The notes under the pieces: generated by a model | Databases searched by the model: none | What the model was told of the DNA's origin: nothing | The model's input: the letters and a program-made list of their open reading frames with translations, nothing else | Origin: Adenophora triphylla var. japonica | Lineage: Eukaryota; Streptophyta; Magnoliopsida; Asterales; Campanulaceae | Direction of reading: 5' to 3' | Assembly: GCA_022495995.1 (NCBI GenBank) | Contig: JAFEMH010002443.1 | Coordinates: 186,001-250,000 of the forward strand | DNA: 64,000 nt | Part shown: in pieces, positions 44,835 through 57,480 of the stretch | Position numbering within the stretch: position 1 is the stretch's first letter | How the letters are laid out: every line of letters starts with the position of its first letter | Program-made: the position numbers and the translations under genes

Positions 44835-45980
44835 TTTCTTGAAATTTTAATCTGATTCTATTTTGGCAATTTAGGGCGTGACATTTTTTGCTATTTTGAC
44901 GGAATTTCATTAAAAAAGTCATTTAAATTATATGCGACTTCCACGTGATAAACAAATTGGATTAATTTTATATGGATAGTTGTTTTAAAGGGGTTAAATG
45001 CAATTTTTAAATTTAAAGGGTAAAGCAAATTTATTTTCTTCAATATTGATAATTATTCTCTATTACATTTTTTTTTACAAAAGTTATTTATTATTACTAA
45101 AAAAATTCTTCATATAAGAAATCAAATCAATAATTATCAACAAATATAATAATTCATTTTCCCCTAATACCCACACCCTCCCTTCAACCCTTCTTCTTCG
45201 CTTTTCCAGCCACCCATCAGCCACCACCACCACCATCACCCTTTTCCTCCTACTCTCTTCAAAATCGATTACCCTCCGATCAGCCACCACATTCTTTTTA
45301 TTACAGATTCAATCTCTTAATACCCTCCACCCTTCCAAATCAGCATGCAATAAAAAAAAAATACACTTCCAAACCACCGTTTTTTCTGACAAGTATTTTC
45401 AATGCAGATTTAAAAAAAAACACTAACACACACACACACACAAGAACACGTAGGGACACTCAAAGGAATTCAATTTTGAAGGTATGTTTTTATGGGTTAG
45501 GGCTGGGTCTTAGAGAGAGGAAAATTGATTAAGAGAGAGAAAGATGTGATTTAGAAGAGTAGAGGTTAATGGTATATGATTTAGGAGGGGGGGGGGCGTT
45601 GGTGCCGAAAAAGATTGGGATAGGGCAGGGGTAGAATGGTGGAGAAGATGAAAGGTGGGGTTGGGGATGATTTGATTTGAGAATAGAAATTGGGATGGGT
45701 TATAATTTTCAAAATAAAAAATAGGAATAGGTTGTTAGACAAAAAATGTTTTGTTTTTATTCATATCCCTTTCATTTTCATAAGCTTACTTTTGACCCTT
45801 TAAAACAACTATCCATATAAAATTAATTCAATTTGGTTGTCATCCATGCAAGTCACATGTAATTTAACTGACTTTTTAACGAATTTTGTCAAAAAGTCCT
45901 TAACTGAACAAAAAATGTCACGTTAGGCCCTAAATTGCCAAAATTGAAAAATCAGGCCCCAAATTGGTATATTTCCATGG
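44835..45980. mobile_element. Element with long terminal inverted repeats (MULE-like), ~1.15 kb
   Basis: Arms of ~170-190 bp: TTTTGGCAATTTAGGG near 44864 is inverted at 45928-45945, GACATTTTTTG at 44880 at 45911-45920, and ATTAATTTTATATGGATAGT at 44962 near 45805-45825. The arms are ~80-85% alike. The interior has CT-rich, leader-like sequence (45170-45480), (CA)n and a G run at 45590. Long arms and gene-like interior fit a Mutator-like or Pack-MULE element, but a 9-bp duplication is not visible and no transposase is present. Confidence 0.6.
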
Positions 45981-46760
45981 ACTCTAGGCCCTATTTTTGC
46001 AAGTTTCCATAAATTAAAACTTATTCTCACTTGTTGTTGATTTAGGGTTTATAATGATGTGTTCTTTCTCGTATGTTCCACTTTTATCCTATTTGGGGAA
46101 TTCATGTAGTTATTTGATTTAGGAGAATCGTTATATAGGCCCGTAAAATTGTTGAGTAAATTAGTAATGTTAAAAACTTAAAAATTGTCATCAAGTGAAA
46201 TGACTCTATTAGCCCTAAATATATGCACCCGTAAATGTTATATTTCTTTTACCTCTCTCTCTCTCTCTCTCTCTCTCCTATCAACACTAAAAAAAATTCC
46301 CATAACTTGAAAGATTTTTGACACCATATTTTGTTCAAAGCTAAATCAAGGATCATGTATGAAATGGCTCTTCAAACGAATGTTAATATAAGTCTTCTTC
46401 ACTATCTAACCATATAAATGTGCTAACTTTTTTTCTGTAAAATTCTAAGTTCGTGGCTAAATTCGGGCGGAGGTGGATGATATTTAACCCAGGTCGGCCA
46501 TATACAACCGAAAAAAATAAAAATTTCCCACACCCGATCGAATATGGGTTGAAAATCGGCCCTGGTTCGTCGATTTCTTTTAAAAATCGGACAGACCCAT
46601 TCGACGAATATTAAAAATTCATTCACACCCGGCTGATAATTTTGAAGCTCAAAATTTTCAGTCACTTCTGCCGAAGCTTGTTTTCTCAACCTATTCCCAT
46701 AATTGTTTCAGTTAATCGTTGCAGTGTTTAATGAGTAACAACAACTTTGGGACTGTTAAT
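45981..46760. other. Intergenic, no gene recognised
   Basis: Contains (CT)n near 46254-46276 and an 88-codon minus-strand frame (46423-46689) that I do not recognise. Confidence 0.35.
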
Positions 46761-46886
46761 TTTGAAGCTGTTTTTTGAGACTACACAAAAGAATTCACAG
46801 TGCCTTTGTATTTTAGAGGCCGAAAAATAATGTTTGAAGCTATTTTTTGAGACTACACAAAAGAATTCACAGTGCCTTTGTATTTC
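46761..46886. repeat. Direct repeat, ~54 bp unit twice, 71 bp apart
   Basis: TTTGAAGCT...TTTTTTGAGACTACACAAAAG...CAGTGCCTTTGTATTT occurs at 46761-46814 and 46832-46886, almost identical. Confidence 0.85.
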
Positions 46887-47412
46887 AAATTAGTTCCCAT
46901 TCCCCAACTTCTTCTTCCTCCTTCCTCCTTCCTTCTTCATTCTTCTCTCTCTCTCTTCCATTAACACCACCACCATTCCTCTTCCTCTCATTCCCCTCTC
47001 TATTACAAAAATATCCCCCATTACACTACTTTCTCTCTACCTACAACACCAAAATTGCACCCATATCCTCAAAATTAAACATACCCACCACCTATCCCTT
47101 CAATTTCGTCCCTATTCACACCCATCTTAGCCTTCAATTCCTTCAATTGTGCATTCAATTCAAAACCCTAGAATCTAGGTTTTAGGGCTTTTGGCTACAA
47201 ATTTGAGGAGGCTTTCTTGGAGTGACAAGGAGAAGTGTAGGAATTACCTTCAAGTAGTACAAGGTAATTTTTGCCATTTTTTCATTGTTGAAAATTTAAA
47301 TTATTGGGGAGTTGTTGGAGGTTTGGTTGGTGTTGATAGGAGACAATTGTGTTGTGTGGGTGTTGTTTTGTTGTTGTGATTGAGTTGTGGGAGTTGTGTT
47401 GTTTGAATTAGA

Positions 47413-48890
47413 ATGGTGAGAACTAAAGGCGGCAGTACTCAACCTCCACCCAAGAGGCAAAAAGCAATCTATTCTAGTGCCGAAAGCCCCGCCCGAAAAT
47501 TTCATGGGTTTAAGGAATTTGAATGAAGCACATAAAAATAAATGGAGGAATTTGAATAAAATGGGGCGGGAGTTGTAAATTACCAAATTTTTGAATGTCT
47601 CGACTTTGCAAAAGCTAGGGGTGGATGGGTTAGTGAAGTAGTTGATGGCCAATGCGGGATTGGGAGGTTTCCTTGGAAAGAGTGCCGCAACATATAAGAG
47701 GTACACTTTAGAGTTTCTATCAACTTTTGAAAGATGCGTTGATGACAATGGGGAACAGTGTGTGCGGTTTAACCTCAATGATACACGCCGGAACTCAGAT
47801 ATGATCAAGTCAGAACTTTGTTTGGAGTTGAGAGGACACCGAGGGGTGAGTGGTCGAGGAAGGACAAATCGGTGGAGTTGTTCTATTTTGAGTTGACAGG
47901 AAAATACATGCAAAAATCGTATGTGAGGGCGAAGGAGTTTTATCACCCTGCTTGGCGGTTCTTATATAAGGGATTGTGTATGACGTTCTTCGAAAATGGG
48001 GAACCGGCCAAACAAATGCTACCTCGATAGCTTTAATGCAATATGCCTTGCCCTCAAATGGCAAAACACCAGATTGGGTGGATTATTTCTTTAAGCGGTG
48101 TGAAGGTTTTGCGGTGCAAAGTAGAGGAAATATCCCAGTTGGGGGGATGATAACATTGTTAGCAAAACACTTTGTGAAAATCACTCGAATGCAGCAGGAT
48201 TGGTAGGTGGACCAAAATATTATGATTACGAGTTCTTGCTGCGACATGACAATGCTTTCACAAGGGTCGATGGTGTGATAGATGCATTATGGTTGACATA
48301 TGGGAATGGCTTGAGAATGAGATGTGCAAGGAATGAGGTGTATCCTATGGGAGATCATCCCAGAGATTGGCGAATGCCCGGGGTTGAAGATATTTCTCAG
48401 AGACAGATCACCATAGATAGAGGGGATATGCCAGAGAGTGATGACGAGGAGGAGCCACCTATTGTGAGGCAAGAGCCAAGAGGGAATGGAGCTAGCGGTT
48501 CAGGTCAGCAGGGATCGTTTGAAGGATTGGATGAAATGAGAGCATATTTGGATGAGCAGAATAGGGCACACACAGCTCGGTATGATAGGATTGATGAGCA
48601 CTTGAAGGTAGATAGAGAAAAGGCAAGCCCGGTGTAGGCTGGAGGATTTATACAGGGAAGAGTTATTGGATAGAATGGAGTCAGTGGAGGATGAGGTTAG
48701 ATTGATGGGTTGGAGGCAGCAACAGCTAGAGGCATATGTGCAGCAGCCCGAGCCCAAAATTTATGAGCCGGTTACTGAGGACTATACGAGGATGATGGAA
48801 GGCCGGGTAGCAAGAAGAGAGCAGAGATGTGTTGATAGAGAGGTCCGGTTTGGCAAGACCTCTAGTTCTTCCTGGCGATGTTGGCGGTGA
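47413..48890 (+). pseudogene. Athila-like retrotransposon ORF1 (plant transposon protein), left arm
   Basis: ATG at 47413 begins MVRTKGGSTQPPPKRQKA, then breaks after about 36 codons. Later pieces: NAGLGGFLGKSAATYKR...EFLSTFE (47642-47770), VELFYFELTGKYM...YHPAWRFLYKGL (about 47870-47970), ALMQYALPSNGKTPDWVDYF (48030-48090), then VGGPKYYDYEFLLRHDNAFTR (48200 on) with an acidic and coiled-coil C terminus (MESVEDEVRLMGWRQQQLEA). This is the gag-like ORF1 / putative plant transposon protein of Athila-type gypsy elements. Four to five frame breaks. A CT-rich leader precedes it (46905-47010). No protease or pol follows. Confidence 0.85.
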
Positions 48891-48989
48891 TCGTACTATT
48901 TTCCTTTCTCTCTTACATTTTTTAAATATATTTCATACATTTATATATATATCCAAAATATAGTGCCACTTATTTTTATTATTTGTCAA

Positions 48990-49475
48990 AAATAAATAAT
49001 ATTTTTTATACAAAACTACGAGCTTCCCATATTTTGTTAAATCTTGAGGTTAGCTTGAAGGATTTAACTACTAGTTCATCCCATATTTTGTCAAATCTTG
49101 ATTAATGAATCTAAATTTCAAAATATTATTATCATCCATCTCAAAATAAGTATTAAAAAAATAAATAATATTTTTTTATACAAAACTACGAGCTTCCCAT
49201 ATTTTGTTAAATCTTGAGGTTAGCTTGAAGGATTTAACTACTAGTTCATTCCATATTTTGTCAAATCTTGATGAATGAATCTAAATTTCAAAATATTATT
49301 ATCATCCGTCTCAAAATAAGTTATAATAAAATAAATAATATTTTTTATACAAAACTACGAGCTTCCCATATTTTGTTAAATCTTGAGGTTAGCTTGAAGG
49401 ATTTAACTACTAGTTCATCCCATATTTTGTCAAATCTTGATGAATGAATCTAAATTTCAAAATAGAAAATAAATA
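48990..49475. repeat. Tandem repeat, unit about 170 bp, nearly 3 copies
   Basis: Units contain ACAAAACTACGAGCTTCCCA, CTTGAGGTTAGCTTGAAGGA and ATTTAACTACTAGTTCAT, at 49010, 49179 and 49349. Copies are over 95% alike, so the amplification is recent. Confidence 0.92.
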
Positions 49476-49870
49476 TTCTTAATTGCAATTAGTAATAGCA
49501 ATAGTAATTGTAATAGGATTAGGCAACAAAGGTCTCGGTCTTCTAGACGACACAAACACAGAGCCAAATACACAATACAATTCCAACGCATCTCCACTCT
49601 CTCTCTCCTCTTCCATTAACTAAAACTGATTTTTCTCTCTCTAAACCAATCCTGCCGATTCGATACTTTCGACGGCCTCCGATCGATACTCTCACAAATC
49701 TCCGGCGAGACTGAATTTCAGTTGCGGACGGAGGTAAACGTCACTCAATTTGCTCACCGAAAGCTCGTAGTTTTGATTAATTTAGAGCTCGACCGATCTC
49801 CTTTTACTCAGGTACCTCCTCCCGCACTTTCCCCTTTTGTTTTCTTGTTTTGTGGATAAAAAGATAAAAG

Positions 49871-51290
49871 TGTTGGTCCCAAAGGTGGCAACAAGGGTGA
49901 AAAACAGCTAGAGGGGGTGAATAGCTGTTTCAAAATTTTCGCCCTCTTTTAAAACTAAACCTATTTGCTTATAAAACCGCTTGTAGTGTGTTAGAAACTG
50001 CAAGTAGAGTTGCAAAATGCACAATGAAATATTTGAGTATATAAAGCGGTTTTGAGGTGTGGTTTTGATAAGCGGTTTATAGTGCGGTTTATAAAACGCA
50101 GAGGTGAGGTTTTGACAATAGTTAACTGCAAACACAATTTCACAATAATGGATAACTGAGAATAAGATCAAACAAATAAATATAAAATAATTAGCAAGAT
50201 GGTTAGTATTGGATTTTCTAAGAGTATGATTTTATATTAAGTATGAGAGATTACAACGTACAAAGTACAATACTCACATCTAAAATCTATTCTATGAAGA
50301 TCAAAGCCTACACTATAACCGGTGTATCCCAAATGAATAATCTATGTGATTAAACAAGTGAGGTGTGTGTGTGTTTGAACAAGATCAAGGCTCTTTGAAT
50401 CTAGATGATGTAGAGCACAATGATTCTTGATGGTGTTTAAGGCTTGATTTCTGGGCTGGAAAATATTTCTTGAAGGAAGAAGATGAAGATTCAAAGGGCT
50501 GAATATTTTCTGGGTAGAGCTTCAACTTCTTATGAACTCATAGCAAATCAATTTCTCAAGCCATCTTCAAGTGTTGAAGATTAGGGGTATTTATACCCAA
50601 GCACTAAGAAAGTAGCCCTTGGAGACAGCTAATGCAAGGACTGTACTGGTGCTTTCTGATTGGTCCACAAATCCACTTTTGTCCTTGGCACAACAGTTGC
50701 AGATAAAGCTGATCAGACTCCAGCTGCAAATAAGGTATGAAGGACACCTGTCACCTTTTCAAGATCCTTTCAGATCTTCTCTAACATTGAATCACGTGAC
50801 AAGATTTGGTGATTGAATTTTGTCATTGCTGACGTGGATTCCAACAGTCATATGTGGTTCACTTCAAGTCTTCAATCATTGGATGTGATCTGGTGTGCAT
50901 GCGGTTTGACAAGTGTGATTTCACCAGAGGAGGTTCCATAGTGCGGTCTCAAGATTGGAACTGCACAGAAGTTGGCTTGTGCGGTTTGCACTTAGATATT
51001 CAAGATGCGGTTTCAGATAGAGAATTTCACAGAGCAGTTTGCTTGAAGCGGTTTGCTAGTGCGATTTTGATGGTGCAGTCTGAAACATCTTGAACTGAAA
51101 CCTCATGTCCAATGAGTCTTGTGTCAGTCTTTAAGCCTAATTTAACATATTCTATAAAATGGACTTAGCTAAAAAATTGAAGTCTAAGCTTCATTACATA
51201 TGGGCCTAAAGTCCTTAAAATAGAGATGAGGTTATGGTTTCAATCAAATCTAAGCTAAATCTAGGAGGATTAAAGTATGCGTACCCAACA
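49871..51290. mobile_element. Solo LTR (1420 bp) with TSD AAAAG
   Basis: TGTTGGTCCC...GTACCCAACA with AAAAG at 49866-49870 and 51291-51295. Has the AACAGCTAGAGGGGGTGAAT start common in plant copia LTRs, and many TGCGGTTT / AAACCGC words both near the start (49970-50100) and near the end (50900-51070). No internal region. Confidence 0.9.
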
Positions 51291-51460
51291 AAAAGTAAAA
51301 TTAAATCTAAAAAAGCCCAACCCGTTTCACCCAACCCGCCCAATCAGCCCAGCCCGCCTAGCCCCGCCTAGCGCCTAATCTCCCCGCCCTGACGTTAATC
51401 GCGGCGCCAGGTCACCGCCTAGAGCCTAGGCGGCCGCCTAGGCTGCTTTTTAGAACACTG

Positions 51461-52151
51461 GTTATTGTTATTGTTCACACTGAGGACATTGTGAGATTTA
51501 GGTGTGGGGGAGGAGGATGACTTTGTAACTTTGTAAATTTACAAAAAAAAAAAAAAAAAAAAAAAAAGAAAATAAAAAGAGAGGCTAAGTGAAAACTCGA
51601 AAGGGCACTTAGGCAAAAGGTGAGGTTTTAGTTTGAAAACATCTTGTGCAATCACCGGAGAGGAGACATAAGGGAGGATCACAGTGTTGGGTAGGATTGA
51701 TTTTGCTTGGTGTAGGAGGCTCGATTTTAGAGGCGTTAGGATAGAAAAGCCTCGTGTTTCTTTTTGGTGATAAAAGGGGTGTTGGTGTTTACTAACGAGG
51801 TAAGTTTTTGTTTTGACATTGACTTTATTTGAGGGAGATTGTAGTGAAAGGATAGCGTGCGGGAAGCATAGGTAATTTTTAGTCCCCCCTAGCTTTTTGT
51901 GAGTGGGGCTTAGTTTGGATGACCGATTACGCATTTGGAGTTGGTATCAAACTAAGGCCATTACTATGATTTTGGTGTGATAAGGAGCGGAGTCTCATTC
52001 TCCGAATGTGTTGGTTGATGTGTTTGAGGTTGATGATGTAGAGGAGATTAGTAAAATCTCTTTCCCCTCGTGCGCCTGTTCTTAGACCCGGAGTTAGTTA
52101 GGAGTTAGGATTTTACTCAGGAACGAGTAAAGGTCTAAGCGTGGGGGAATT
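51461..52151 (+). other. 3' non-coding part and polypurine tract of the left Athila-like copy
   Basis: Poly-A run at 51541-51567. Ends with AAGCGTGGGGGAATT, the polypurine tract. Counterpart 54663-55398 in the right arm. There is no pol between ORF1 and this tract in either arm, so the parent family was ORF1-only. Confidence 0.7.
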
Positions 52152-53360
52152 TGATGGATGGTATTTATCTATGGTATTTTCTTTGTTTTTCCGGATATTC
52201 TGTAGCAGTTTGGTTATTTTTGAGACTTGTTTTAGTTGAATTGTTACACATTGTAATGGTGAGGCTTTTGTGAGGAACTTTGTATTATGAGAGATTATTG
52301 TGACCATTTTTATTGTAATATGGGGTAATGAGCTTAGAGATGCCAAGAGGGAAAGCCCAGAAAGTCAATTGTTCAAGTACAAGTCAAAAGAAGTACCAGG
52401 ACCAAAGTGCAAAAGAGGAAAATCTAAGGACCAAAGTACAAAGCTGAAAAAGTTGGAAAGGTAGGAAAGGCACGACTCGTGCTTGTATGTACGACTCGTG
52501 CCAGCAATCAGCATGAGTGGAATTGGGAGCATGACTCGTGCCACGACTGGGATTTGAAGGAACGACTCGTAGGACCGTGGGCACGAGTCGTGCCAATAGC
52601 GTGTGATGACGTCACGTGGCTGCTGCAGTTTGTTTTCTTTTGGGAAACCTTTTTATTTTATTTTCTTTCTTTTTCCTTTTAATATTAGGAGATTATGGTT
52701 TAGTATAAATTCTCCTTTTGAGAACATTATTAGGGTTGAAACTTTTACTTTCTTTTGGAGATTATTACTTCCATGGAGAACTAATTTCCTTTGCTTTGTA
52801 ATTGATTATTGAACCGTTCTTGATTTCAATTGAGGTTAATTTATTTTCATCTCTTTAATCTTATTTATATTTTCTCTTGTTCTTGATTGTTAAAATTGAT
52901 TGCTAGGATTTTGCAATTAGGTCAATTGCTTGATCCTTGTTATTGATTTATTGCTAGAATCCCCTAAGATTGTGTCAATTTAGGATTTCACAAGTAGCAT
53001 CTTTATAGTCCATGCATGTGTCATGGTGGATTGTGAATTAGGATAAAGTAAACAATTATCTAATTGAAATAACATTAGAAAGTGTTCTCGATCTTCATCT
53101 CTTAAATCTTTAATCAATTGGTATTTTGAATCTAGACTGTGTCAGTTAGGTTTGAATATTGATTAGGGTTATTAGTGAGTGTGTCACTGCTATTAACCAA
53201 TATTAAAGAAAGAGATAGAGATTGAATACATCTCGTGATCGAGTGAATAGGATAAAATTGAAAAGAATTGACCGATAACATTTGAATGACAAACGGGGAT
53301 ATTAATCAATCCTAAGTGCTTTCCTTTATTTGTTTTCAATCTAGTTTTTATTCCCGTCTT
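52152..53360 (+). repeat. LTR of the left Athila-like copy, 3' end cut at the palindrome centre
   Basis: Begins TGATGGATGG. U3 (about 52461-52600) carries many copies of ACGACTCGTGC / GCACGAGTCGTGCC. TATA-like AGTATAAATTCTCC near 52698. CCAAAGTGCAAA words relate it to the LTR at 26614. Terminal CCATCA is not reached. Confidence 0.85.
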
Positions 53361-53457
53361 TGAGCAAGTCCAGGATCGAACACGAAGAATGGTTATAAGT
53401 TCACACAATTGTCACTTGACAAGATTGGGGGTCTAAGATTGATTTTGATTACTTCCT

Positions 53458-54662
53458 AAGACGGGAATTAAAACTAGATTGTAAACGAATAAAGGAAAGC
53501 ACTTTGGATTGATTAATATCCCCGTCTATCATTCAAATGTCATCGACCAATTCTTTTCAATTTTATCCTATTCTCTCGATCACGAGATGTATTTCAATCT
53601 CTATCTCTTTCTTTAATATTGTTTAATAGCAGTGACACACTCATTAATAACCCTAATCAATATTCAAACCTAAGTGACACAATCTAGATTCAAAATATCA
53701 ATTGATTAACGATTTAAGAGATTAAGACCGAGAACACTTTCTAATGTTATTTCAATTAGATAATTGTTTACTTTCTCCTAATTCACAATCCACCATAACA
53801 CAAGCATGGACTATAAAGATGCTACTTGGGAAACCCTAAATTGACACAATCTTAGGGGATTCTAGCAATAAATCAATAACAAGGATCAAGCAATTGACCT
53901 AATTGCAGAAAGCAATCAATTTTATCAATCAAGAACAAGAGAAAATATAAATATGATTAAAGAGATGAAAAAAAATTAACCTCAATTGAAATCAAGAACG
54001 GTTCAATAATCAATTCCAAAGCAAAGGAAATTAGTTTTCCATGGAAGTAATAATCTCCAAAAGAAAGTAAAAGTTCCAACTCTAATAATGTTCTCAAAAG
54101 GAGTATTTATACTACACCCTAATCTCCTAATATTAAAAGGAAAAAGAAAGAAAATAAAATAAAAAGGTTTCCCAAAAGAAAACAAACTGCACCAGCCACC
54201 TAACGTCCTCACACGCTATTGTCACGACTCGTGCCCACGGTCACGAGTCGTTCCTTCAAATCCCAGTCGTGGCACGAGTCATGCTCCCAATTCCACTTGT
54301 GCTGATTGCTGGCACGAGTCGTACAAACAAGCACGAGTCATGCCTTTCCTACCTTTCCAACTTTTCCAGCTTTGTACTTTGGTCCCTGAATTTTCCTCTT
54401 TTGCACTTTGGTCCTTGTACTTTCTGTTGACTTGTACTTGAACAATTGACTTTCTGGGCTTTCTCTCTTGGCCTCTCTAAGCTGATTACCCTATATTACA
54501 ATAAAAATGGCCACAATAATCTCTTATAATACAAAGTTCCTCACAAAAGCCTCACCATTACAATGTATAACAATTCAACTAAAACAAGTCTAAAAAATAA
54601 CCAAACTGCTACAGAATATTCGGAAAAACAAAGAAAATAACATAGATAAATACCATCCATCA
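53458..54662 (-). repeat. LTR of the right Athila-like copy, inverted
   Basis: Mirror of 52152-53360. Ends CCATCCATCA at 54662 on the plus strand, next to the polypurine tract AAATTCCCCCACGCTT (54663-54678). The ACGAGTCGTGC cluster is at about 54224-54345. Confidence 0.85.
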
Positions 54663-55398
54663 AATTCCCCCACGCTTAGACCTTTACTCGTTCCTGAGTA
54701 AAATCCTATCTCCTAACTAATTCTGGATCTAAGAACAGGCGCGTGAGGGGAAAGAGATTTTCCTAATCTCCTTTACATCATCAACCTCAAACACATCAAC
54801 CAACACATTCGGAGAATGAGACTCTGCTCCTTATCAATCCAAAATCATAGTAATGGCCTTAGTTTGATACCAACTCCAAATGTGTAAACGGTCATCCAAA
54901 CTAAGCCCCACTCACAAAAAGCTACAGGGAACTAAAAATGACCTATGCTTCCCCCACGCTATTCTTTCACTACAATCTCCCTCAAATAAAGTCAATGTCA
55001 AAACAAAAACATACCTCGTTAATAAACACCAACACCCCTTTTTTAGCCAAAAAGAAACACGAGACTTTTCTATCCTAACGCCTCTAAAATCGAGCCTCCT
55101 ACACTAAGCAAAATCAATCCTACCCAACACTCCGATCCTCCCTTATGTCTCCTCTCCGGTGATTGCACAAGATATTTTAAACTAAAACCTCACCTTTTGC
55201 CTAAGTGCCCTTTCGGGTTTTCACTTAGCCTCTCTCTCTCTCTCTTTTTTTTTTTTTTTGCAAATTTACAAAGTTACAAAGTCATCCTCCTCCCCACGCC
55301 TAAATCTCACAGTGTCCTCAGTGTGAATAATAACAATAGCATCACAAAGATTAAAAAAACGTAAGAGAGAAAGGAAGATAGTACCATCACCGCCAACA

Positions 55399-56123
55399 TC
55401 ACGAGGAAGAACTAGAGGTCTCGCCAAACCAGACCTCTCTATCAACACGCCTCTGCTCTCTTCTTGCTACCCGACCTTCCATCATCCTCGTATAGTCCTC
55501 AAGAACCGGCTCATAAACTCTGGGCTCGGGCTGCTGCATATATGCCTCTAATAGCTGCTGCCTCCAACCCACCAATCTAACCTCATCCTCCACTGACTCC
55601 ATTCTATCCAATAACTCTTCCCTGTATAAATCCTCCTGCCTACACCGGGCTTGCCTATGTTCTCTATCTACCCTCAAGTGCTCATCAATCCTATCATACC
55701 GAGCTGTGTGTGCCCTATTCTGCTCATCCAAATATGCTCTCATTTCATCCCATCCTCCAAACGATCCCTGCTGACCTGAACCGCTAGCACCATCCCCTCT
55801 TGCCTCACAATAGGTGGCTCCTCCTCGTCATCACTCTCTGGCATATCCCCTCTATCTATGGCAATCTATCACTGAGAAATATCTTCCACCCCGGGCATTC
55901 GCCAATCTCTGGGATAATCTCCCATAGGATACACCTCATTCCTTGTACATCTCATTCTGAATCCATTCCCATATGTCAACCATAATGCATCTACCACACC
56001 ATCCACCCTTGTGAAAGCATTGTCATATAGCAGTAAGAACTCGTGATCATAATATTTTGGTCCACCTACCACTCCTGCTGCATCCGAGTGATTCTTCACA
56101 AAGTGATTTGCTAACAATGTTAT
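55399..56123 (-). pseudogene. Athila-like ORF1, C-terminal part, right arm
   Basis: Minus strand: ITLLANHFVK, then VGGPKYYDHEFLLLYDNAFT, MRCTRNEVYPMGDYPRDWRM (56123 down to 55869), a frame break near 55865, then MRAYLDEQNRAHTARYDRID and a coiled-coil region to a stop at 55399. Cut at 56123 by the next element. Confidence 0.85.
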
Positions 56124-56497
56124 TGAATGTGCGCACACCCGAAAAAATGAATTTCAGTTTAGAATAGAAAATGAAGGAGTCGCCACGCCATGCTTTTAGA
56201 GGTGCACTTTGAAAAACCTTTTGAAAGAGAATGGGTTTGGGGGTCAGGTTACGTGTTGGGAAGAACCGAGAGTTCACCCAACACACCTCGTCCGTGGACG
56301 AGTCTTTCTAATTTAGACATCCAAATAATCCAAAAAATGTGCAAATGATGATAATAGGCAAGTGAAATAAACATGAATTTTATTGAGTAGGAAAGATCAT
56401 TACAACTTGTAGACCAATTGTTCAGGGAGGCCACATCCCATTACAGCAATAAGAACAAATTACAACTGAAAACAAGTCCTCTGCAAAGGACTACTTA

Positions 56498-57480
56498 TGT
56501 CGCGTGACACAGGACTCCTCATGTCCAAATGTGTCGCGTGACACCAATAGTCACCTTGCAGAGGCTCACAACAAACAGATTACAGAGAGCTCTTAGATGA
56601 ACACAAAACACAAATATAAAACAGATCTGAGCATTAAACAATATGAACACACAACTAAAGGCTAAGCTAACCAATCAAATCAACTTACAACTGAAGGATG
56701 GTCCCTGCAGATGGTCACGATATGTCGCATGACACAGGACTCCTCATATCCAAGTGTGTCGCGTGACACATGTTTACCATCTGCAGGTACCTTACAAACT
56801 GAGAAACAGATGCACAATTAAATCAAACAATTATATCAGAACCAAACAAAATAGCATGAATTAGAAATGAATCAATCAAAGGGGTGTGGATATGGGAGAT
56901 CCACACTCCCTTGACATCCAAATTGCAATAATAGGTAGATCACATCATGAACATGCAATTGGACTCAAGCAAACCCGATTTAAACAGAGAGATTGCAGTT
57001 GCCACTTGATAATCTGAGGCAGATGGAGCCTGATTATCAAGTGGAGAAGAAGGAAAAACAATTAGACAAATAGATGGGAGAGAGAGAGAGAGAGAGAGAG
57101 AGAGATGTGTTACCCTTGTAGTCCTCAACATCTACACCAAGTTAGGTGCAGAAGCCTTCGATTTAGCTTCTGAGATGGAGATCTAGGCACGAATTGAGAG
57201 CTGGATTGGAGAATTTGGGGTGCTTGGGGAAGTAGGAGGGTAATTGGGTTAAAGGTGTATGAAGGGTGAGGAGATTAGAAGGGAATTGGGTGGTTTTGGT
57301 GAGGGAAGAGGAGAAAGAGAGGTTCTGAGGCAATTTGTGCAGAGTGACATTAGGGGGCTAAAATTGGGATCCAAAACTGAGAGGGGTAGGGTCTTATTTA
57401 TAGTTGCTGATCATGTTCACCTTATGTCGCATGGCACTCTGTAACCACTTTCCAAGGCTTCGAGTTGTCGCGTGACAGGG
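56498..57480. repeat. Cluster of TGTCGCGTGACA near-palindromes
   Basis: TGTCGCGTGACAC or TGTCGCATGACAC occurs near 56498, 56532, 56722, 56757, 57425 and 57469, spaced irregularly, with related flanks (CAGGACTCCTCAT). Also (GA)n at 57078-57105. Confidence 0.85.

Larger units (their letters stand above)
48927..51460. mobile_element. hAT-like element (CTAGGCG family) with cargo and a solo LTR
   Basis: The break is placed by comparison with the right arm, which reads through. The right end GGCGGCCGCCTAGGCTGCTT then TTTAGAACAC matches 25264-25402. The left side starts ATATATTTCATACATTTATA, which matches ~100 bp inside the element at 35036, so the left end is missing. Cargo: a 170-bp tandem repeat (48990-49475), a CT-rich gene-leader-like segment with GCGGACGGAG|GTAAACG as a possible donor (about 49500-49740), and a solo LTR. 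Confidence 0.65.
48150..56123. repeat. Large palindrome: two inverted copies of an Athila-like 3' half
   Basis: Left arm 48150-48926 plus 51460-53360; right arm 53458-56123; spacer 53361-53457. Each arm is about 2.67 kb: ORF1 C terminus, non-coding 3' part, polypurine tract, LTR. The arms end at CCCGTCTT | AAGACGGG. The left arm alone holds the 2.5 kb hAT-like insertion. The arms look over 90% alike by eye. Confidence 0.9.
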
